The notes under the pieces: model-generated
What the model saw: the letters and a program-made list of their open reading frames with translations, nothing else
Told to the model about the DNA's origin: nothing
Database searches by the model: none
Assembly (NCBI RefSeq): GCF_026344005.1
Contig: NZ_JAPKNH010000004.1
Span: 372,001 to 436,000 of the forward strand
Source of the DNA: Kaistia terrae
GTDB taxonomy: Bacteria > Pseudomonadota > Alphaproteobacteria > Rhizobiales > Kaistiaceae
Length of the DNA stretch: 64,000 bases
Direction: 5' to 3'
Shown here: in pieces, positions 21,891 to 30,711 of the stretch
How positions within the stretch are numbered: position 1 is the stretch's first letter
Layout: every line of letters begins with the position of its first letter
Translations under genes and position numbers: made by a program

Positions 21891-22019
21891 CTTCACCTCT
21901 CCCTGAGGGAGAGGTCGGAGCGAAGCTCCGGGTGAGGGTTAGGGAACTATCCGGGTGAGGCCGTAAACCCTCACCCGCCGTCCTTCGGCCGTCGACCTCT
22001 CCCTCAGGGAGAGGTGAAG
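21891..22019. repeat. Palindromic intergenic repeat element
   Basis: A 129-bp near-palindrome. The outer arms begin CTTCACCTCTCCCTGAGGGA and end with its complement; each arm itself contains the small hairpin CTCCCTGAGGGAG. The inner part carries CCTCACCC/GGGTGAGG and short CGAAGCTCCG / CCTTCGGCC loops. Elements of this look are scattered between genes in many Hyphomicrobiales. Lying between convergent genes, it may also stop transcription in both directions. Confidence 0.75.
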
Positions 22020-22031
22020 CAAGATAGCGGC

Positions 22032-22451
22032 TCACCCCGTCGCAGGCCTTACCCCAAGACTGGTGAAGAACCGCAGCAAATAGCCGTCGGGGTCGGCGAC
22101 GACGAACTGGTGATGGCCGAGTTCCTCGTTCTCTCGCCGATACCAGCGCGTCTCATAGGGCAGCGAGATCGGCGCCGCATCGCGCATCCGTTCCCAGAGC
22201 GCATCGACGTCGTCGACCTGAATTTGAAAATTGACGCCGCGGCCGAACGGGCGTTCGAGGACCGACTTGTGGAAGCGGCGTCCGGGGCCTTCCGCCTCTT
22301 CCAGCATCAGATGCACGCCGTCGCGGTCGAGGAAAACGAAACCCTCTTCCGGGCGGCCGTAGAGGACGCGAAAGCCGGCCAGTTCTACATAGAAGCGCAG
22401 TGAGTCTTCGAGGCTGGAAACCTCCAGTTCGGGCACCAGCTTCGGCTGCAT
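22032..22451 (-). CDS. VOC family protein (glyoxalase/bleomycin-resistance fold)
   Basis: The 139-residue protein has the paired beta-alpha-beta-beta-beta modules of the vicinal oxygen chelate fold: VPELEVSSLEDSLRFYVELA, GFVFLDRDGVHLMLEE, NFQIQVDDVDALWERMRDAA and HHQFVVADPDGYLLRFF. This arrangement is typical of bleomycin-resistance-like and dioxygenase-like members. Histidines and glutamates that may bind metal are present, but the substrate cannot be told. The ATG at 22451 was chosen because it begins the first strand. It is transcribed with the LysR gene 19 bp upstream. Confidence 0.8.
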   Translation of the reverse strand: MQPKLVPELEVSSLEDSLRFYVELAGFRVLYGRPEEGFVFLDRDGVHLMLEEAEGPGRRFHKSVLERPFGRGVNFQIQVDDVDALWERMRDAAPISLPYETRWYRRENEELGHHQFVVADPDGYLLRFFTSLGVRPATG

Positions 22452-22470
22452 CGGGTCGCTTTCTATGCCG

Positions 22471-23352
22471 CTACTCGGCGGCGATCTGCATGGAGAGGTT
22501 GTCGAGCGACGACACGATGTGTTCGGCCAGCGCATCGACGATCGGCGTGGTCGGCTTGTTCCAGGCGCGCACCAGCCCGATCTCGCAGGGCGCGAGCTTC
22601 GGAAAACCGTCCGCCTCGCCGAGCACGCGCATACCCGGTCGCAGCGCCGATTCCGGCTGCACCGAAATGGCGAGGCCGGCCAGCACGGCGGCGGCGAGCG
22701 CCGTCGAATTATTGCTGGAATAGAGGATGCGATAGCGCCGGCCGATCGGAGCCAGCGCTTCGATCGCCGTCTTGCGCCAGCAGCAGGTGTCGCGGCCAAG
22801 CGCCAGCGGCAGCACGTCTTCCTGTTCCAACTGGTGATGGTTCGAGACCACCCAGAGCAGGGGCTCTTGCCGGACCACCTCGGTCATCGGCGTGCCCTTG
22901 ATGTTGGTGATGATGCCGAGGTCGAGTTCGCCGGCGCGCAGGCAGTCCAGCAGCTGCAGCGTCGGTTCGCAGACCACCGTCACCTCGACGCGCGGATTGG
23001 AGCGTGAGAAGCGCGCCAGGATCTCTGGCAGGAAACGGTCGGCATAGTCGTCCGGCGTGCCGAGGCGGACACGGCCGGAGAGTTCGTCGTCGTCGAAGGC
23101 GGCCATCGTCTCGTCAGACAGCCGCACCATGCGGCGGGCGTATCCGAGCAGCCGCTCACCGTCCTCGGTCAATTTCGCGCTGCGCCCGTCACGGCCGAAA
23201 ATCGGCTTGCCGAGCCGCTCTTCGAGCCGGCGCATCTGCATCGAAACGGCGGATTGCGTCTTGTGAACGGTCTCGGCGGCCCGCGTGAAGCTGCCGGAAT
23301 CCGAGATGGCGACAAAGGTTCGCAACTGGTCGAGATCGAGCATGGAGGCCAT
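22471..23352 (-). CDS. LysR-family transcriptional regulator
   Basis: The 293-residue protein begins MASMLDLDQLRTFVAISDSG, then the winged helix-turn-helix SFTRAAETVHKTQSAVSMQM-RRLEERLGKPIF. The effector-binding region (GRVRLGTPDDYADRFLPEIL, AGELDLGIITNIKG) follows, as in LysR-type regulators. The two-domain length is normal. An ATG at 23343 is a second possible start. It lies upstream of, and in line with, the VOC gene; LysR proteins usually control themselves and nearby genes. The 290 bp to the divergent DUF1127 gene form the shared promoter region. Confidence 0.88.
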   Translation of the reverse strand: MASMLDLDQLRTFVAISDSGSFTRAAETVHKTQSAVSMQMRRLEERLGKPIFGRDGRSAKLTEDGERLLGYARRMVRLSDETMAAFDDDELSGRVRLGTPDDYADRFLPEILARFSRSNPRVEVTVVCEPTLQLLDCLRAGELDLGIITNIKGTPMTEVVRQEPLLWVVSNHHQLEQEDVLPLALGRDTCCWRKTAIEALAPIGRRYRILYSSNNSTALAAAVLAGLAISVQPESALRPGMRVLGEADGFPKLAPCEIGLVRAWNKPTTPIVDALAEHIVSSLDNLSMQIAAE

Positions 23353-23642
23353 GGTCAGTTCCCTCGCTGGATGCAGCAACCGTTCCGGGCAGGCCACAAA
23401 ATCCGACATTTCGTCCGCGAACGAAGCATCGGCGTTTCGGCTGGAACGGTCTGCCGGGGGCGTGCAACAAGCAGGTGCGCCCCGACGATATGCATCATCA
23501 AATCCGATGGCTGATATTAGAAACATTCGTTGGAATGATCAATCGGGACGGAGCATCTTACCAATCGTACCCAACACGCGTGACCGGGCAGCCCCTTCGA
23601 ACCAGTCGAAGGAACCCTTCGCGCTCGCCGCTGGAGGCCGAT

Positions 23643-23993
23643 ATGACCACATTCGAAACGTTCACCCCGGAAGCTCGCCCCTCGCGTGGCCGCACGATCC
23701 TCATGGTCGGCGCCAATCTCCTGGTGGCAGTTGTGACGCGCGTTCGCGTATGGAAAAATCGTCGCGAAGTCGCGCGTCTCCTGCAATGGGACGCCCACAT
23801 GCTTGGCGACATCGGCCTGACGCAGGGCGACGTCTATTCGGCGCTGGCAACGCGCGCCGACGAGGACGCGTCGGTGCAGCTATCGATGCGCTCGCTCGAG
23901 CGCCGCTATGCCAGCCATGCCCAGGCGAGGGATCGTCTCGCGCATGCTGCCGAATTGCGCGGCCCCGCCGCCCGTTACGAGCGCAAGGCATAG
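23643..23993 (+). CDS. DUF1127 (YjiS-like) protein with N-terminal extension
   Basis: The 116-residue protein contains the DUF1127 motif WKNRREVARLLQWDAHMLGD followed by IGLTQGDVYSAL (about residues 37-70). Short arginine-rich members of this family act in RNA turnover and in carbon or phosphate control in alphaproteobacteria. An N-terminal hydrophobic stretch (ILMVGANLLVAVVTRVRVW) and a 40-residue C-terminal tail extend it. GGAGG (23632-23636) precedes ATG 23643. A strong terminator follows at 24069. Confidence 0.8.
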   Translation: MTTFETFTPEARPSRGRTILMVGANLLVAVVTRVRVWKNRREVARLLQWDAHMLGDIGLTQGDVYSALATRADEDASVQLSMRSLERRYASHAQARDRLAHAAELRGPAARYERKA

Positions 23994-24068
23994 CGACCGT
24001 AAGGTCGTCGAAATCCTTGCCTCAACACCGCAGCTGGAACCCCTAGATCCCCTGGTGGTTCCATACTT

Positions 24069-24097
24069 GGCCCGCCGCATCCGTGGCGGGCCTTTTT
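24069..24097 (+). terminator. Rho-independent terminator after the DUF1127 gene
   Basis: GGCCCGCC (24069-24076) and GGCGGGCC (24085-24092) form a perfect 8-bp GC stem, followed by TTTTT. It also faces the convergent DUF937 gene. Confidence 0.85.
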
Positions 24098-24119
24098 CAT
24101 TTCTCGCCCGTCTTCCCGG

Positions 24120-24815
24120 TCAGTCTTTCCGGGTCGTCGGCGCGAAGCGGTCGAAGATCATTTCCATCGACTTGCGATAGTTGTCCTGCATGCTTTTGCC
24201 GGCGTCGAACAGCCGGTCGATCACTTCCTCGTTGCTCATCGGGCCGGGCTCCGGCTCGGGCTCCTTCTCCTTGCCGAGGAAGCTCTCCATCAGCGTGACG
24301 AAGGGGAGGTCGGGTCGCTTCTGCGCCGCCGGCTTCGGCTTGGCGCCGCCGCCGGTCATCTCGCGCATCATGGCGAGGAACGGGTTGTCGTAGGTTTCGG
24401 TCTGCCGCTGCAGCCCGCCCATCATCATGTTGGCCATGACCGGCATCATCCGCCGGATGACGTCCTGGGCGATGCCGGTCGTCGCCTCGACCTGCAAGGC
24501 GACAGCCCTGGCGACCTCTGGCGAGCCGAACATGCGCTCGACGATGTTTTCACCGTCGGCGCGGGCCTTTGGCGTCATGGCAGCGAGGGGATTGTCAAAG
24601 TAGGACTGGAACTGGCCGGCGCCGACTTGCTGCCAGAAGGCGGCGACGCCGAATGGGTCGGCGGCGCTGCGGCGCATGCCGAGCCAGAAGGCCGGCATCA
24701 TCGCCTCGAAGGCCTTCGACTGCTGGTCGGAGGAAAGGCCGAACTCCTTGGCCATGTTCGCGGCGAAAGCGCCTTGCTGGGCCTCCAGCATCAAATCGTA
24801 GAACGTCTTCATCAT
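24120..24815 (-). CDS. DUF937-like protein
   Basis: The 231-residue protein (MMKTFYDLMLEAQQGAFAAN) has a helical N-terminal region with SSDQQSKAFEAMMPAFWLGM. A Met-rich middle (VIRRMMPVMANMMMGGLQRQ) is followed by a charged, Pro/Glu-rich linker and a C-terminal helix (NEEVIDRLFDAGKSMQDNYR). The first half fits DUF937. No enzyme motif is visible. GGGAG on the minus strand, 7 bases before ATG 24815, supports the start. It sits just downstream of the universal stress gene on the same strand with a 75-bp gap, so they may be co-transcribed. Confidence 0.6.
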   Translation of the reverse strand: MMKTFYDLMLEAQQGAFAANMAKEFGLSSDQQSKAFEAMMPAFWLGMRRSAADPFGVAAFWQQVGAGQFQSYFDNPLAAMTPKARADGENIVERMFGSPEVARAVALQVEATTGIAQDVIRRMMPVMANMMMGGLQRQTETYDNPFLAMMREMTGGGAKPKPAAQKRPDLPFVTLMESFLGKEKEPEPEPGPMSNEEVIDRLFDAGKSMQDNYRKSMEMIFDRFAPTTRKD

Positions 24816-24890
24816 GTTGCTCCCGCCGCCCCGTTGCATGATCGGCGCGGCGGTCGGTCCGCGTCAAACGAATCGTGTCGATCGTCGAAG

Positions 24891-25715
24891 TTAGTGCGTC
24901 ATCAGCACCGGCAAGGTAAGTCCGTGGAGCATGCCGCGCGTGGCGCCGCCGAGGATCCATTCCAGCAGGCGGTTATGGCCGTAGGCGCCCATCAGGATGA
25001 CGCCCGCATTGGCGTCCGCCGCCGCCTGACGAATGGCCTTGGATACGTCCTTGCCGGGATTGGGCACCTTGCGGATGCTGCTCTCGATGCCGTGGCGCAG
25101 CAGATGGCCGCAAAGCCGCTCGCCGGTCGGCAGCTTCTTGCCGTCATCGACCAGCACGATCTCGACATGCGTTGCCATCTTCAGGAACGGCGTGGCGGCG
25201 CGAACCGCGCGGGAGGCCGTGATGGTGCCATCCCAGGCGATCACGATCCGGCTCGTATCAATGGTAGTGGGGCCTTTGCGCGGCACGATCAGCAGGGGCG
25301 CGCCGGCGTTGAACAATACGGCTTCGATCAGCGCTTCGCGCACCGGTTCGGGATGGTCGGGGTCGTCCTCGCCGATGATGACAAGATCGGCAAGCCGCAC
25401 TTCATGGACAATGCCGTCCAGGCCGCCACCGGCCATGACGTCGACCAGGTGTGCTTCTGCGTCGATGCCCGCTTCGGCTGCGATGGAGTGGAAGGCGCCG
25501 ATCGCCGTCTCGGCTTCCTTGAGCGCCTGGTTGCGGGCGCTGATCATGAAATCGGCCGGCACCGGCGCAATCGCATAGCCGGGGACAATAGGGTCATAAG
25601 CCAGCGAAAGGCCGCTCAGATGGGCGCCGAGCCGCTTGGCCAGATCCGCAGCCGCGCGTGCCGCCGGGCGATCTCCGGCGAGGTCCACGACGACGCTGAT
25701 GTCCTTGATATCCAT
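24891..25715 (-). CDS. Universal stress protein, tandem UspA domains
   Basis: The 274-residue protein has two Usp domains. The first (DISVVVDLAGDRPAARAAAD ... LADLVIIGEDD) is more divergent. The second carries RIVIAWDGTITASRAVRAAT and ends in GVILMGAYGHNRLLEWILGG, with the glycine pattern of the ATP-binding Usp motif (G-x2-G-x9-G). Tandem Usp proteins help bacteria survive starvation and low oxygen. An FNR/FixK-type box (25776-25789) lies 60 bp upstream, fitting oxygen-dependent expression. Confidence 0.88.
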   Translation of the reverse strand: MDIKDISVVVDLAGDRPAARAAADLAKRLGAHLSGLSLAYDPIVPGYAIAPVPADFMISARNQALKEAETAIGAFHSIAAEAGIDAEAHLVDVMAGGGLDGIVHEVRLADLVIIGEDDPDHPEPVREALIEAVLFNAGAPLLIVPRKGPTTIDTSRIVIAWDGTITASRAVRAATPFLKMATHVEIVLVDDGKKLPTGERLCGHLLRHGIESSIRKVPNPGKDVSKAIRQAAADANAGVILMGAYGHNRLLEWILGGATRGMLHGLTLPVLMTH

Positions 25716-25775
25716 GATGCGCTTCCTTGACTGTCACGAGCGGGTCGAAGCTAGAGTCTACTCCGCCCGCGCGCT

Positions 25776-25789
25776 TTGAGAAGGATCAA
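25776..25789 (-). promoter_or_regulatory. FNR/FixK-type anaerobox upstream of the universal stress gene
   Basis: Plus strand TTGAG-AAGG-ATCAA; minus strand TTGAT-CCTT-CTCAA: nine of ten conserved positions of the TTGAT-N4-ATCAA box. Its distance from the start (60 bp) suits an activator site. Confidence 0.6.
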
Positions 25790-25806
25790 TTGCAACAGGC
25801 CTGCAA

Positions 25807-27177
25807 CTAATAGGCGTGGCGGCGGAAGACCTCGCTGATGTCGCCGTTCCATTCCGTGCGGCATTCGTGCAGCAGGCGCTCGGCCAGGGTCTGGCCGCTG
25901 GCGACGATCTCCTCGACCGGCTGCAGGTAGACCGTCTCGTCATGGCCGTCGCTGTTCAACTGCCTGCGCGCGGCGAGGCCCTGGCGGGCGATCTGCACCA
26001 TCTCGCGGGCGATGTCGCGGACCGTACCATTGCGGAACGGGGTCGACAGGGCAGTCTTTGGAACGCCGTCGCGCAGCGCCTGACGCTCTTCCTCGGTCCA
26101 GTCCTTGACCAGTTCCCATGCAGCGTCCAGCGATGCCTGGTCATAGAGCACGCCGACCCAAAGCGCCGGCAGCGCCGTCAGCGGCCGCCACGGACCCGCG
26201 TCCGCGCCGCGCATCTCGATGTACTTCTTCAGCCGCACATCGGGGAACAGCGTGGTGAGATGATTGTTCCAGTCGGAAAGCGTCGCCACTTCGCCCGGAA
26301 GTCCGGGCAGCTGCCCCTTCAGCAGGTCGCGGAACGACTGGCCGGCGACGTCGTGATAGGTGTCGCCGCGCTTGACGAAATACATCGGCACGTCGAGCGC
26401 CCAGTCGACATAGCCTTCGAATCCGAAACCTTCGTCGAACACGAACGGGATCAGGCCGGAGCGCTGGTTGTCGGTGTCGCGCCAGATCTCGGCGCGGTTG
26501 GACAGCAGGCCGTTGGCGGCATTGTCGAGGAAGGGCGAATTGGCGAACAGCGCCGTCGCGATCGGCTGCAGCGCCAGCGAGACGCGCATCTTCTTGACCA
26601 TGTCGGCTTCGTCGGCGAAGTCGAGGTTCACCTGGACGGTCGAGGTGCGGAACATCATGTCGAGGCCGCGCGTGCCGACCTTCGGCATGTAGCCCGCCAT
26701 GATCTCGTAGCGCGATTTCGGCATCACAGGCGTTTCGGCCAGCGACCAGATCGGCGACGTGCCGAGGCCGATGAAGCCGACGCCGAGCGGCTCGGCGCAT
26801 TCGCGCACCTGGGCCAGATGCGCGTGCAGTTCGCGACACGTCTGGTGGATCGTCTCGAGCGGCGCGCCGGAGAGCTCGAACTGGCCGCCGGGCTCCAGCG
26901 AGATGGCGCCGCCGCCGACCGGATCGACCAGACCGATGATCAGGCCGCGGTCCTCGATCGGCTGCCAGCCGAGAAGACCTTCCATCAGGCGCAGGATGCG
27001 TTCGATGCCGCGCGGTCCCTCGTAGGGGACGGGCGTCAGGTCATCGGTGTAGAAGCCGAACTTTTCGTGTTCGGTGCCAATTCGCCATTGGGATTTGGGC
27101 TTGGAGCCACTGGCAATTACGTCGACGAGTTCGTCGCGCGATTCGACGGTCGTGGAATCGGTAGCGTCGCGGGCCAT
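25807..27177 (-). CDS. gshA: Glutamate-cysteine ligase (plant/proteobacterial type)
   Basis: The 456-residue enzyme joins glutamate and cysteine, the first step of glutathione synthesis. Family marks include QWRIGTEHEKFGFYTDDLTP near the N-terminus, the glycine-rich nucleotide/substrate region DPVGGGAISLEPGGQFELSG, MFRTSTVQVNLDFADEADMV, and YIEMRGADAGPW. Length matches the class-3 (plant-like) enzymes of alphaproteobacteria, unlike the E. coli type. Plant-type members are often redox-regulated by cysteines; this protein has few cysteines. No ribosomal-RNA methyltransferase gene lies nearby, although one is commonly adjacent in related genomes. Confidence 0.93.
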   Translation of the reverse strand: MARDATDSTTVESRDELVDVIASGSKPKSQWRIGTEHEKFGFYTDDLTPVPYEGPRGIERILRLMEGLLGWQPIEDRGLIIGLVDPVGGGAISLEPGGQFELSGAPLETIHQTCRELHAHLAQVRECAEPLGVGFIGLGTSPIWSLAETPVMPKSRYEIMAGYMPKVGTRGLDMMFRTSTVQVNLDFADEADMVKKMRVSLALQPIATALFANSPFLDNAANGLLSNRAEIWRDTDNQRSGLIPFVFDEGFGFEGYVDWALDVPMYFVKRGDTYHDVAGQSFRDLLKGQLPGLPGEVATLSDWNNHLTTLFPDVRLKKYIEMRGADAGPWRPLTALPALWVGVLYDQASLDAAWELVKDWTEEERQALRDGVPKTALSTPFRNGTVRDIAREMVQIARQGLAARRQLNSDGHDETVYLQPVEEIVASGQTLAERLLHECRTEWNGDISEVFRRHAY

Positions 27178-27336
27178 GAGTACTCCGAAGCAATGAGGCG
27201 CGGCACATTAGCGGCGCGCTGTCGGTACGGCAATGGACCGCCATTTGAGCTGCAAAGCTGCGCTCGAAGGTGGACCGATCGCCCGAATCTGTGCACCGAT
27301 AGCACCAAGGATACGTTTTCAGGGAGGAAATTCAGC

Positions 27337-28083
27337 ATGACCGATTCGTCGAGACCCGTTGCCATCATCACCGGAGGCACGCGCGGCATTGGTGCTGCGA
27401 TCGCGCGGGCGCTGGCGGCGCGGGGCGTCGACCTGGTGCTTTCCGGCCGTCACCGTGACGAGCCCGTGGAAAAGCTGATGCGCGAACTGGGCGCTATCAC
27501 CGGCGTCCTGTTCCACGCCGGCGACGCCGCTGATCCCGCCTCCGCGCCCGCCGTGGTCGATGCGGCGCTCGCCCGGTTCGGTCGTGTCGATTATCTGGTG
27601 CCGTCGGCGGGCGGTGCGGTTCCCGGAACGGCGCTGACCGTGACGCCGGAGGCCTGGGACAACGCGTTTCGCGTGCACGTCCACGCACCGTTCCATCTGT
27701 TTCGCGCTGCGCACGCCTCGCTCGCCAAGCAGGGCGGGGCGATGCTGCTGATCTCGTCGGTGGCTGGCCTGCGCGGCTGCCCCTCTACGGTCGCCTACCA
27801 GACCGTCAAGGGCGCGCTGCCGCAGATGGGACGGGCGCTGGCCCGCGACCATGGCCATGAGGGCATTCGCATCAACACGATCTGCCCCGGCATCATCGAG
27901 ACCCGTTTCCATGACGCGATGACGCCGGAAGCCCGCGCCAACAACCTCGCCAACCGCATCCCGCTGCAGCGCCTCGGCTTGCCCGAACAGGTAGCAACCG
28001 CCGCCGTCGAACTGCTGACCAACGAGTTCATCACCGGCGAGACGCTCGTCGTCGATGGCGGCATGAGCATGCGGATGGTTTGA
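27337..28083 (+). CDS. Short-chain dehydrogenase/reductase
   Basis: The 248-residue protein has the Rossmann TGGTRGIG cofactor motif at residues 13-20, the catalytic serine in LLISSVAGLRG and the YQTVK active-site Tyr-Lys pair. The C-terminal NEFITGETLVVDGGMSM is typical of classical SDR enzymes. Substrate is unknown; FabG-like and sugar or steroid dehydrogenases share this outline. AGGGAGGAAA gives a strong ribosome site for ATG 27337. A UUCG-loop hairpin follows at 28092. Confidence 0.9.
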   Translation: MTDSSRPVAIITGGTRGIGAAIARALAARGVDLVLSGRHRDEPVEKLMRELGAITGVLFHAGDAADPASAPAVVDAALARFGRVDYLVPSAGGAVPGTALTVTPEAWDNAFRVHVHAPFHLFRAAHASLAKQGGAMLLISSVAGLRGCPSTVAYQTVKGALPQMGRALARDHGHEGIRINTICPGIIETRFHDAMTPEARANNLANRIPLQRLGLPEQVATAAVELLTNEFITGETLVVDGGMSMRMV

Positions 28084-28091
28084 TCGCACAG

Positions 28092-28115
28092 CCCGGAAGG
28101 CTTCGGCCTTCCGGG
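28092..28115. terminator. Hairpin with UUCG loop between convergent genes
   Basis: CCCGGAAGGC (28092-28101), loop TTCG, GCCTTCCGGG (28106-28115): a perfect 10-bp stem closed by C(UUCG)G. It sits between the convergent SDR and EamA genes; the plus-strand 3' flank is only weakly T-rich. Confidence 0.65.
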
Positions 28116-28128
28116 ATACTTTCCTTCG

Positions 28129-29088
28129 TCAGCGCCGTCCCAGCACGATCACGTTGCCGATCATGACGAGCGCGAGTCCGGCAATCGCGAACGCCGTCCA
28201 GTGATAGCCTTCGGCGACGGTCGAGATCAGCAGCGCGAACACCGGGAACAGCACGGTCGAATAACCGGCTCGTCCCGAGCCGATCCGGCCGAGAAGCGTC
28301 AGATAGGCGAAGAAGGCGATCACGGACGAGAGGATCGCCAGCCAGAGCAGCGATGCGATGTACTGGAACGACCAGTCGATGATGAAGGGCTTGCCGAGCG
28401 CGGCGGCGCTGAGCGCCAGGATCGCGGCGCCATAGGCCATGCCCCAGGCACTGGCCGAGACGACCGGAACGCCACGCCTTTGCGTCGTGGCGGAAATCAT
28501 GTTGCCGATGCAGAAGAACAGCGTGCCGCCGACGCAGAGCAGCAGGCCAATGGCCGCGTCATGGTCGATTTCGGTTCCGGCGATCTCCGGCCAGAACATC
28601 AGCGCCACGCCGCCGAAGCCGAAGGCAGCGCCCGCGAGGATGCGCCGATCGATCGGCTGGCGCAGGAAGATCGCCCCAAGCAGCATGTTGAAGACGGAGG
28701 CGAGCGAGAAGATGACGGCCAGCAGGCCAGAGGTCAGCTTCGCCCCGCCGACATAAAACTGCAGGAAATTCATCGAGAAGATGAAGAAGCCGAGCCCGAG
28801 AAAGCGCAGATGGTCGGCGAGCGGGAAGGCGAGGCGATGTCGGCGGATGAAGGCCCAGCCGAACATCACCAACGAGGCGAGCAGGAACCGCCAGGTCAGC
28901 GCCACCTGCGGCGCAACAACGCCCAATTGCATCTTGAGCGCGATCCAGCTGGTGCTCCAGGCGAAGACGGTCACCGCGTAGAGCGAATAGTCGAAGCGCG
29001 TCATCGGCGCGGTGGCGGAGGTCGGGCGGCGAGTAGAGGCGGACGCGACCGGGGCGTCGAGAACGACGGAATTTTCGGGGGGAGGCAT
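28129..29088 (-). CDS. EamA-family drug/metabolite transporter
   Basis: The 319-residue protein has ten hydrophobic segments in two EamA repeats: VTVFAWSTSWIALKMQLGVV starts the first, GLLLCVGGTLFFCIGNMISA the second. Helices such as GLLAVIFSLASVFNMLLGAI and TAFAIAGLALVMIGNVIVLG are also seen. Members export amino acids, nucleosides or toxic metabolites. The N-terminal 28 residues are soluble and unusual; an ATG at 29004 (MTRFDYSLYAV) is a likely alternative start. The 273 bp upstream (29089-29361) form the shared promoter region with the RND operon. Confidence 0.85.
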   Translation of the reverse strand: MPPPENSVVLDAPVASASTRRPTSATAPMTRFDYSLYAVTVFAWSTSWIALKMQLGVVAPQVALTWRFLLASLVMFGWAFIRRHRLAFPLADHLRFLGLGFFIFSMNFLQFYVGGAKLTSGLLAVIFSLASVFNMLLGAIFLRQPIDRRILAGAAFGFGGVALMFWPEIAGTEIDHDAAIGLLLCVGGTLFFCIGNMISATTQRRGVPVVSASAWGMAYGAAILALSAAALGKPFIIDWSFQYIASLLWLAILSSVIAFFAYLTLLGRIGSGRAGYSTVLFPVFALLISTVAEGYHWTAFAIAGLALVMIGNVIVLGRR

Positions 29089-29361
29089 GCGGCGTTCCGT
29101 ATTGCTGGGACGGCACCGTGGGCCGGACGTTTGCGTGCGTCCAGCAAATCTTTGTGAGCGGTGACGTCACGCAGTTTGATGAATGCGATGCTGCAATGCG
29201 AAAGAACGGCGGAATTCAGCGCCAAATTGCGATGGAGGATTGGTCCTCCAATCAGCGGGAACACTCGCATGGACAGGCGCTTGTCGAAACTTACCGCGAT
29301 TTAATGAGGACCGCGCCGGCGACCGCCCCATAGCAATACGGGGGACACAGGAAAGCTCGTC

Positions 29362-30711
29362 ATGCGCAGATCCGTTGTTGCCGTGCTCGTTGTTGCCGCA
29401 GTGGTTGTCGTCGGTGTTGCCTATCGGGAGGGGCTTCTTCCCGCCTCGATCGCCCGGTTTACCGCCAGCGATGGTCCGCCGGCGGACAAGGGCGGGGGCG
29501 GGGCAAAGGGCGGACGGCGCACTGCCACCCCATCCGTGACCGTGGCGGCAGCGGAAACCGGCGATCTGCCTGTACGGCGGTCGACCATCGGCTGGATCAA
29601 CTCGACCGCTTCCACCTCCGTGACCACCCAGCAACAGGGCGTCGTCACCCGCATCGCGCTGGCGAATGGCGCGGACGTGAAAGCTGGCGACCTTCTCGTC
29701 CAGCTCGACGACCGTGCCGCGCAGGCGACACTCGCGCGTGACAAGGCGGCGCTCGTTCGCGACCAGGCCACGGTCGTTTCGACCAAGGCCGATCTGACGC
29801 GCGCACAGAGTCTCGTCGCCAAGCAGGTGGATTCGAGCCAGCAACTCGATCAGGCCGTCGCCGCCGCTGCCAGCGCCGCCGCCATCATCTCGCTCGACCA
29901 GGCTAATATCGACGCCGATCAGGTCGTGGTCGACGATATGCGGATCGTCGCGCCGCATGACGGGCGGCTCGGCGCGTTCGCGATCACCGTCGGCAGCCTC
30001 GTTCAGCCGGGCACGACAGTCGTTGTTCTGACCGACATGACCAATCTCGAGGCGAATTTCACCGTCTCCGATGCCGATGTCGGCTTGCTGCGTCAGTCGC
30101 TGGCGAGCGGTGATGTGCCGGTGCGCGTCTCGCCCTCGAACCAGCCGACCGCGGAGGCTTCCGGACTGAAGGCGGCTGGCAATTCCGTTCCGGCCAATTC
30201 GGCCACAACCTCGACGCAGGCGACCGTCGACTTCATCGACAGCAACATCAACACCGGATCCGGCACGATGGCCGTTCGCGCGGCTGTGCCCAATCCGGAT
30301 CGCACCTTCTGGCCGGGGCAGGCGGTCAAGGTCGAGATCGATCTCGGCAGGCATAGCAATGTCGTCCTCGTGCCGACGGTCGCGGTGCAGCCCGGACAGA
30401 CTGGCTCGAACGTCTTCGTGGTCAAGCCGGACCAGACCATCGACGTCCGGCCGGTTGAACTCGCCGGCATCGTCGGTGATCGCGCCGGCATCGTATCCGG
30501 CCTCAAGGCCGGCGAGATGGTGGTGACGGAGGGCCAGCTTTCGCTCGCAAGCGGCATGAAGGTCACGGTGCGCGACGCCAAGCCCGCTCCAACGGAGAAG
30601 GGCGCTCCGTCCAATACGAATGGCGACGGCGCTGCCATCACCAAGGGCGACACGCCGCAGAAGAAGTCCGGCGCGCCGGCGTCCGTCGACGGATCGGAGG
30701 CAAAGCTGTGA
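29362..30711 (+). CDS. RND efflux periplasmic adaptor (HlyD/MFP family)
   Basis: The 449-residue protein starts with a hydrophobic anchor (VVAVLVVAAVVVVGVAYREG). It has the lipoyl halves VVTRIALANGADVKAGDLLV and MRIVAPHDGRLGAFAITVGS flanking a helical hairpin, then beta-barrel parts (VFVVKPDQTIDVRPVELAG). A 35-residue Lys/Pro/Gly-rich tail is atypical. It links the inner-membrane pump encoded next to an outer-membrane channel, as MdtA does for MdtBC. The stop overlaps the pump's GTG start in GTGA. No channel gene is in the operon. Confidence 0.9.
   Translation: MRRSVVAVLVVAAVVVVGVAYREGLLPASIARFTASDGPPADKGGGGAKGGRRTATPSVTVAAAETGDLPVRRSTIGWINSTASTSVTTQQQGVVTRIALANGADVKAGDLLVQLDDRAAQATLARDKAALVRDQATVVSTKADLTRAQSLVAKQVDSSQQLDQAVAAAASAAAIISLDQANIDADQVVVDDMRIVAPHDGRLGAFAITVGSLVQPGTTVVVLTDMTNLEANFTVSDADVGLLRQSLASGDVPVRVSPSNQPTAEASGLKAAGNSVPANSATTSTQATVDFIDSNINTGSGTMAVRAAVPNPDRTFWPGQAVKVEIDLGRHSNVVLVPTVAVQPGQTGSNVFVVKPDQTIDVRPVELAGIVGDRAGIVSGLKAGEMVVTEGQLSLASGMKVTVRDAKPAPTEKGAPSNTNGDGAAITKGDTPQKKSGAPASVDGSEAKL

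Noticed and set aside
19608-21896. A 762-codon minus-strand open frame opposite the PdhS-like kinase
   Set aside because: High GC keeps antisense frames open. Its His/Arg/Asp-rich composition has no domain pattern, while the plus strand gives clear kinase motifs throughout.
25816-27336. A long plus-strand frame reading into the SDR gene from opposite gshA
   Set aside because: The first 500 codons are the antisense of gshA. The SDR gene has its own strong ribosome site and ATG at 27337.
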